In this document: positions 60,111 through 64,000 of the stretch, in pieces
How positions within the stretch are numbered: the first letter of the stretch is position 1
How the letters are laid out: every line of letters begins with the position of its first letter
Source of the DNA: an uncultured Pseudomonadales bacterium
GTDB lineage: Bacteria > Pseudomonadota > Gammaproteobacteria > Pseudomonadales > Azotimanducaceae
Direction of reading: 5' to 3'
NCBI GenBank assembly: GCA_951813295.1
Contig: CATOTI010000002.1
Coordinates: forward strand, 2,294,001-2,358,000
DNA length: 64,000 nt
Translations under genes and position numbers: made by a program
Notes under the pieces: model-generated
Seen by the model: the letters and a program-made list of their open reading frames with translations, nothing else
Told to the model about the DNA's origin: nothing
The model's database searches: none

Positions 60111-61514
60111 CTAACGGACGAGCCGGGCGAAGCGCAGGTGGCGGACGCGGTCCGCGTTGATCTCAAAAGCGTCGATGTTGCCTTGTGCATCACGCAAGAA
60201 CATGACGTCTCGAAACCACCATTGATCACCGCGGAACTCGTCTGCGTCGAGCGCCGTCAGCCGGACGTCCGGATTGCGGAAGTGTGTCGCGATCAGAACG
60301 CCGTCATCGACGACAAAGGAATACGTCGTGTCGAGTTCTGCCGAGTAGTAATCACCGGCGTACGCGGCCAGCACTTCCGGCACGAGATCCCGGGTCACCG
60401 TCTCTGTCGGCACAGGGAACTCGGGAGGTGCGACGGGCTCGAGTACGTCGGCGAGAACGATATCCGCGATTCGCTCGGCGCGCGCCGAAGGTAGTGCGGT
60501 GGCGTAGTTGGCGAAGACGGCGATCGATAGCGCCTCGGTGGGGAAGCGCATGAACGTCGTTCGGAATCCCGCCCAGGAGCCGCCGTGGCGGAGAATTGGA
60601 AGGCCCCTATAGGTCCCGTGGCCGATTCCGAGCGCGTAGTCGATTTCCGTGCCATCGTTCAGCGCCCCACGCGTGGTCAGTTTCTCGAATCCCGACACGC
60701 CGCCGATCGCCAGGGTTTCGAAGTTCAGCATCCAGTGCGTGAAATCGGCGATCGTCGTGTGCAACGAACTCGACGCGAGGGCCGTCAGCTGGTCGAAATT
60801 ACGTGCCCAACCGTTCATTCCGGGCGTGTACGAACTCGCGAGATTCGGCACGACCTCGCGGTAGTCGTCGAGAAAGAAGCTTGCCTGCATCTCGAGCGGT
60901 TCGAAAATCCGCTCGTCGGTGAGTTCGCGGAACGTCTTGCCCGACGCGTTGGATAGTGCCTGAGCCAAGAGGTTGTAGCCCGTGTTCGAGTACGCATACG
61001 CGCTACCGGGCTCGAAATTCAGTGTTTCCTGACGTTCGAGCATCCGCATGATCTTCTCGAACGAGATGACGTCATCGAACTCGACCCCGGCGATCTTGAG
61101 GGTGAGCGGCCAATCCCGAATACCGCCCGTATGGTTCAGCAGGTGTCGGAGCGTGATGGTGGCGCCCATAGCCGGCAGTTCCGGTACGTGCGTCCGCGCC
61201 AGATCGTCGAGGTCGACGACCCCGTCCTGTTCCAACAGCACGGCGGTCATCGCGCCGAATTGCTTCGAGATCGAGGCGATGTCAAAAACCGTTTCGGTCG
61301 TAATCGGGATCGCGTGCTCGAGGCTCGCGAGGCCGAATGTCTCGACGTAGACGACCTCGGTGCCATCGACGACGGCGACCGCGACACCTGGCGAATCGTT
61401 CCGGATGTCGGCGAAGACCGCGTCGATCGCCGCTACGTGTTCGTTGGCGTTGCTCGACGGGGCGAGGGCCCACACGAGCGCAAGCGGAAGCGAAAAACGC
61501 GATAGCGCCTTCAT
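60111..61514 (-). CDS. Class C beta-lactamase-fold serine hydrolase, exported
   Basis: A 467-residue protein with a signal peptide (MKALSRFSLPLALVWALAPS). The catalytic motifs are SISK (81-84), YSN (175-177) and HGG (310-312). A C-terminal lipocalin-like extension (~360-467; YAGDYYSAELDTTYSFVVDD) follows, as in many DD-peptidase/esterase homologues. It is expected in the periplasm. It resembles the enzyme at 1387 only in fold. The assigned function is hydrolase; a resistance role is not supported. Confidence 0.9.
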   Translation of the reverse strand: MKALSRFSLPLALVWALAPSSNANEHVAAIDAVFADIRNDSPGVAVAVVDGTEVVYVETFGLASLEHAIPITTETVFDIASISKQFGAMTAVLLEQDGVVDLDDLARTHVPELPAMGATITLRHLLNHTGGIRDWPLTLKIAGVEFDDVISFEKIMRMLERQETLNFEPGSAYAYSNTGYNLLAQALSNASGKTFRELTDERIFEPLEMQASFFLDDYREVVPNLASSYTPGMNGWARNFDQLTALASSSLHTTIADFTHWMLNFETLAIGGVSGFEKLTTRGALNDGTEIDYALGIGHGTYRGLPILRHGGSWAGFRTTFMRFPTEALSIAVFANYATALPSARAERIADIVLADVLEPVAPPEFPVPTETVTRDLVPEVLAAYAGDYYSAELDTTYSFVVDDGVLIATHFRNPDVRLTALDADEFRGDQWWFRDVMFLRDAQGNIDAFEINADRVRHLRFARLVR

Positions 61515-61572
61515 ATGGCTACCCTTCCCATACCTGCCGCCTACAATGCGTCATTTCTGCGGAACAAGTGCC

Positions 61573-62376
61573 ATGAAGATTCTCGGTATCGGCCTGACGG
61601 CGCTCGCGATCATCATTGGCGCGTTCTTCTTTTTGGTCGCGAATAATGCGGGCGCGCTGGTCGAAGTGGCGATCGAGGAATCCGGACCGCAGTACCTCGG
61701 AGTGACGGTCGACGTCGAAGAAATCGATCTGTCGTTCTCCGACGGGATCGCGGAAGTGCGCGGCGTCGTCGTTGGAAATCCGGTCGGTTTCGAAGGCCCC
61801 TACTCGGTCAAGGTCGACCGCACGCTCGTCGAACTCGATTCGGAGGGAATTTCGGGCGAGGTGATCCGGATCAAACGAATCGCGGTCGATGGAGCGGATG
61901 TCGCCGTGATCGCGAACGGGCTCGACACGAACCTGCAGGCGATCGCGGATCGGGCCGCAAGGAGCGATTCGGGCGCTCCTGATAGAGGACCGATCGCCGG
62001 CGAAAACGTCGTCGGCGAAGACATCCGTGTTGTGGTCGAGCGGCTCGATTTCACCAATGCGTCGGCAAGCCTCAAGTCTAATCTTCTTGCCGAGACGACG
62101 ATCTCGATTCCGGACGTGCATCTCACCAACGTCGGTGAAAGTAGCAACGGAGCGACGATGGCGGAGGTCGCCGCTCAGTTGCTTCAGCCCATCGTGTCCG
62201 CCGTTGCGCGCGAGCTTGCAACGTCCAAAGGCGTCGACGCGATCAGGGGCAAGCTCGACGAGGTGAAAGACCAGCTTGATCTCGATCAGCTGAAGGACAA
62301 GCTCGATGAGAAAATCAGCGAGATCGACAAAGAAGACATCACCAACGCGCTCGACCGGCTGATCAATCGAGACTGA
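61573..62376 (+). CDS. AsmA-like single-pass membrane protein of unknown function
   Basis: A 267-residue protein anchored by an N-terminal helix (ILGIGLTALAIIIGAFFFLV). The body has AsmA/TamB-like beta segments (TVDVEEIDLSFSDGIAEVRG, VGNPVGFEGPYSVKVDRTLV) and a heptad-rich, acidic C-terminus (LDEVKDQLDLDQLKDKLDEK). Such proteins are tethered in the inner membrane facing the periplasm and may act in lipid transport. ATG 61573 follows a weak GGAACAAG site. The enoyl-CoA hydratase follows 26 bp downstream. Confidence 0.78.
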   Translation: MKILGIGLTALAIIIGAFFFLVANNAGALVEVAIEESGPQYLGVTVDVEEIDLSFSDGIAEVRGVVVGNPVGFEGPYSVKVDRTLVELDSEGISGEVIRIKRIAVDGADVAVIANGLDTNLQAIADRAARSDSGAPDRGPIAGENVVGEDIRVVVERLDFTNASASLKSNLLAETTISIPDVHLTNVGESSNGATMAEVAAQLLQPIVSAVARELATSKGVDAIRGKLDEVKDQLDLDQLKDKLDEKISEIDKEDITNALDRLINRD

Positions 62377-62402
62377 CGGGCGCCCAGCAGAAGGAAACGC
62401 CC

Positions 62403-63179
62403 GTGGCGTACCAGGAAATCCTCTACGAGGTCGAGGGACCAATGGCCCTCATCACGATCAACCGCGCGGAGAAGCACAACGCGATTTCGCTCGATACCTT
62501 GGCGGAATTGCAGGACGCGGTCGCGCTCGCCGGTGCCGACGACGACGTGCGGGTCCTGACGATCACCGGTGCGGGCGGGCGCGCTTTCGCATCAGGATCG
62601 GATCTATCGGAAGTGCTCCACCGCGATCTCAAAAAAGCGCTCGAACCCATCGTTCAGGGCCTCGCCGACCAGCTTGAACGGACGCCGAAGCCGACGATTG
62701 CGGCGATCGATGGGATCTGCATGGGCGGAGGCCTCGAGGTTGCTCTCGGTTGCGATCTCCGCATTGCGACACCGAATTCCCGTTTCGCCACGCCGGAAGG
62801 CAAGCTCGGGCTCATTCCCGGCGGGGGCGCCTGCGCCCGTTTGCCGCGCATCGTCGGGCGCGGTTGGGGTCTGGAGATGATGTTGATGGGCGATCCCATC
62901 GACGCCGAGAGAGCCCTTTCGATCGGCCTCGTGACGCGACTGGTCGAGAAGGAAGAACTCCTTCCGGAGGCGCGTCGGATGGCCGCGCAGCTCGCCGAAT
63001 TTGCGCCGTTCGTACCGCGCACGATGAAAGCGATGGTGCACTTCGGCATGGAAGCCTCGATGGCGGGCGCGTTGATGTTCGAGAAATACGCTCAGGGCGC
63101 GCTCGTGCAGACGCAGGACAAGCAGGAAGGCATTACGGCGTTCCTCGAAAAACGGAAGCCCGAGTTCAAAGGAAAGTAG
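62403..63179 (+). CDS. Enoyl-CoA hydratase family protein
   Basis: A 258-residue crotonase. It has ALITINRAEKHNAISLDTLA, GRAFASGSDLSEV (oxyanion loop), AAIDGICMGGGLEVALGCDL, and the loop FATPEGKLGLIPGGGACARL with a catalytic-type Glu. It hydrates 2-enoyl-CoA in beta-oxidation. GTG 62403 is chosen; AAGGAAA precedes it. With the MaoC pair downstream it forms an acyl-CoA gene group. Confidence 0.9.
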   Translation: MAYQEILYEVEGPMALITINRAEKHNAISLDTLAELQDAVALAGADDDVRVLTITGAGGRAFASGSDLSEVLHRDLKKALEPIVQGLADQLERTPKPTIAAIDGICMGGGLEVALGCDLRIATPNSRFATPEGKLGLIPGGGACARLPRIVGRGWGLEMMLMGDPIDAERALSIGLVTRLVEKEELLPEARRMAAQLAEFAPFVPRTMKAMVHFGMEASMAGALMFEKYAQGALVQTQDKQEGITAFLEKRKPEFKGK

Positions 63180-63262
63180 CCGAAAGCGGCGCGATGCGGC
63201 GTGGTCTGCTAAGTTACGGCCCGCCAAAACACAATCAATTCTGACCAATCCAAGGGGGATAC

Positions 63263-63766
63263 ATGGCGGTTGATAAGTTCGCTGTTGAAGCGAGCCACAT
63301 CATGATGTTTGCCCGATCTATCGGGGACGATAACCAGATCTACCACGACGCGGATTACGCGTCGGGCACGGAGCCCGGCAGCGTCATCGCGCCGCCGACG
63401 TTCGCTCAGGCGAGCGCTCAGTTCGATCCCGACTACGGCCTGCGCCCGTCGATCGACGGCGACGGCTGGTTCGGTTCGGGCGGTAAGCCGTCGGGCGCGA
63501 AGCCGCGTGAAGGCGAAGGCGGCGGTGGTGGTGGCGGTGGCGGCCTCCATGCCGAGCAACGGTTCGTTTATCACCGGCACACGAAGCCCGGTGATGTCCT
63601 CACCGCGACCACGAAGCCCGGCAATACCTGGGAAAAGGAAGGTAAGCGATCGGGCAAATTGGTCTTCAGCGAGTCGGTGACCGAGTACCGCGATCAGAAC
63701 GGCGAGCTCGTCATCACAGCAACGGGTGTTGGTGTTCGCACCGAGCGTCCGGTCGATCAGTCTTAG
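63263..63766 (+). CDS. MaoC-like N-terminal-type dehydratase (FAS1-like domain)
   Basis: A 167-residue hotdog-fold protein. It opens FAVEASHIMMFARSIGDDNQ and continues with SVIAPPTFAQAS. The C-terminal part has RFVYHRHTKPGDVLTATTKP, matching the non-catalytic or partner half of two-subunit (R)-enoyl-CoA hydratases. A run of nine Gly residues interrupts the centre (~85-95). ATG 63263 has AAGGGGGA upstream. The second hotdog gene follows 9 bp later, so the two proteins probably form a heteromer. Confidence 0.85.
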   Translation: MAVDKFAVEASHIMMFARSIGDDNQIYHDADYASGTEPGSVIAPPTFAQASAQFDPDYGLRPSIDGDGWFGSGGKPSGAKPREGEGGGGGGGGGLHAEQRFVYHRHTKPGDVLTATTKPGNTWEKEGKRSGKLVFSESVTEYRDQNGELVITATGVGVRTERPVDQS

Positions 63767-63775
63767 GAGTATCAA

Positions 63776-64000
63776 GTGGCACTCAAAGCAGAAAACCTGA
63801 ACGTCGGTGACACGTACTCCGAGAAGCTCGTCGAGGACCTGAAGCGCACGCAAATCGTGATGTACGCCGGTGCATCGGGTGACTACAACCCGGTACATAC
63901 CGACGAAGTCTTCACGAAGGACGTGGCGGGCTATCCGTCGGTCTTTGCGCACGGGATGCTCACGATGGGCATGACCGGCAAGATGCTGACGAATTACGTG
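63776..64000 (+). CDS. MaoC-like dehydratase, truncated by the window edge
   Basis: From GTG 63776 (AGGAGT upstream) 75 codons are visible: MALKAENLNVGDTYSEKLVE, then MYAGASGDYNPVHTDEVF and VFAHGMLTMGMTGKML. The ASGDYNPVHTD and FAHGM segments are the hydratase-2 catalytic motif (Asp and His) of the MaoC family. It is thus the catalytic partner of the upstream subunit. The 3' end lies outside the window. Confidence 0.9.
   Translation, partial: MALKAENLNVGDTYSEKLVEDLKRTQIVMYAGASGDYNPVHTDEVFTKDVAGYPSVFAHGMLTMGMTGKMLTNYV

Overview
The window looks like chromosome from a GC-rich, Gram-negative, aerobic gammaproteobacterium, probably environmental or marine. Supporting points are a cmoA-cmoB pair, a PA0069-family radical SAM gene behind a near-consensus gamma-type SOS box, an elongator tRNA-Met much like that of E. 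coli, an LpxR-type lipid A deacylase, an RND pump, TonB-linked outer-membrane genes and many acyl-CoA enzymes. The genus cannot be told from sequence alone. No rRNA, CRISPR array or replication origin was seen.

Layout. 1-3.4 kb: a decayed penicillin-acylase-family gene running off the left edge, a GST-like protein, a LACTB-like serine hydrolase and a tandem EthD protein. 3.66-12.2 kb: a degraded island bounded by an 18-bp direct repeat of the 3' end of a tRNA-Met gene. It holds an IS3-family element, a second IS3-type transposase fragment, two versions of a Cys-rich gene, a pentapeptide-like membrane protein, a frameshifted phage tail-tip module and a DUF6694-type lipoprotein, but no intact integrase. 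12.3-20.0 kb: Bax-inhibitor-1 protein, LpxR, a VOC enzyme/MoxR-type ATPase/VWA protein operon, an esterase, a GNAT and an ABM protein. 20.1-21.6 kb: an AT-rich 1.5-kb insertion with terminal inverted repeats, carrying a truncated barrel gene, a transposase scrap, an unusual type II tRNA-like gene and a small basic protein. It landed about 20 bp from the SOS box of the next gene.

21.7-36.5 kb: radical SAM protein, a small gene plus a VOC protein, an RND efflux pair, PhyH dioxygenase, Smr protein, an acyl-CoA dehydrogenase, cmoAB, and convergent ppk/ppx. 36.5-49.7 kb: flavin reductase, SDR, LLM oxidoreductase, enoyl-CoA hydratase, MATE transporter, Fpg-like glycosylase, an outer-membrane gene with an internal TGA, a CinA-like/NadD-like fusion, a hydrolase, an octaheme lipoprotein with its partner transporter, and a second acyl-CoA dehydrogenase. 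49.9-55.7 kb: a beta-helix lipoprotein, a TonB receptor, a 28-codon ORF and a barrel-like protein, behind Pho-box-like repeats. 56-64 kb: thiolase, an OmpR/EnvZ-type two-component pair, a second serine hydrolase, an AsmA-like protein, enoyl-CoA hydratase and a pair of MaoC-type hydratases, the last cut by the window edge.

Together the housekeeping genes describe acyl-CoA/beta-oxidation metabolism, tRNA wobble modification, polyphosphate turnover and envelope maintenance. Several gene remnants (acylase, tail module, alginate-export-like porin, truncated barrel) show ongoing decay. The parts most worth a second look are the VOC-CbbQ-CbbO operon, the odd tRNA inside the inverted-repeat element, and the lipoprotein/TonB/short-ORF cluster.
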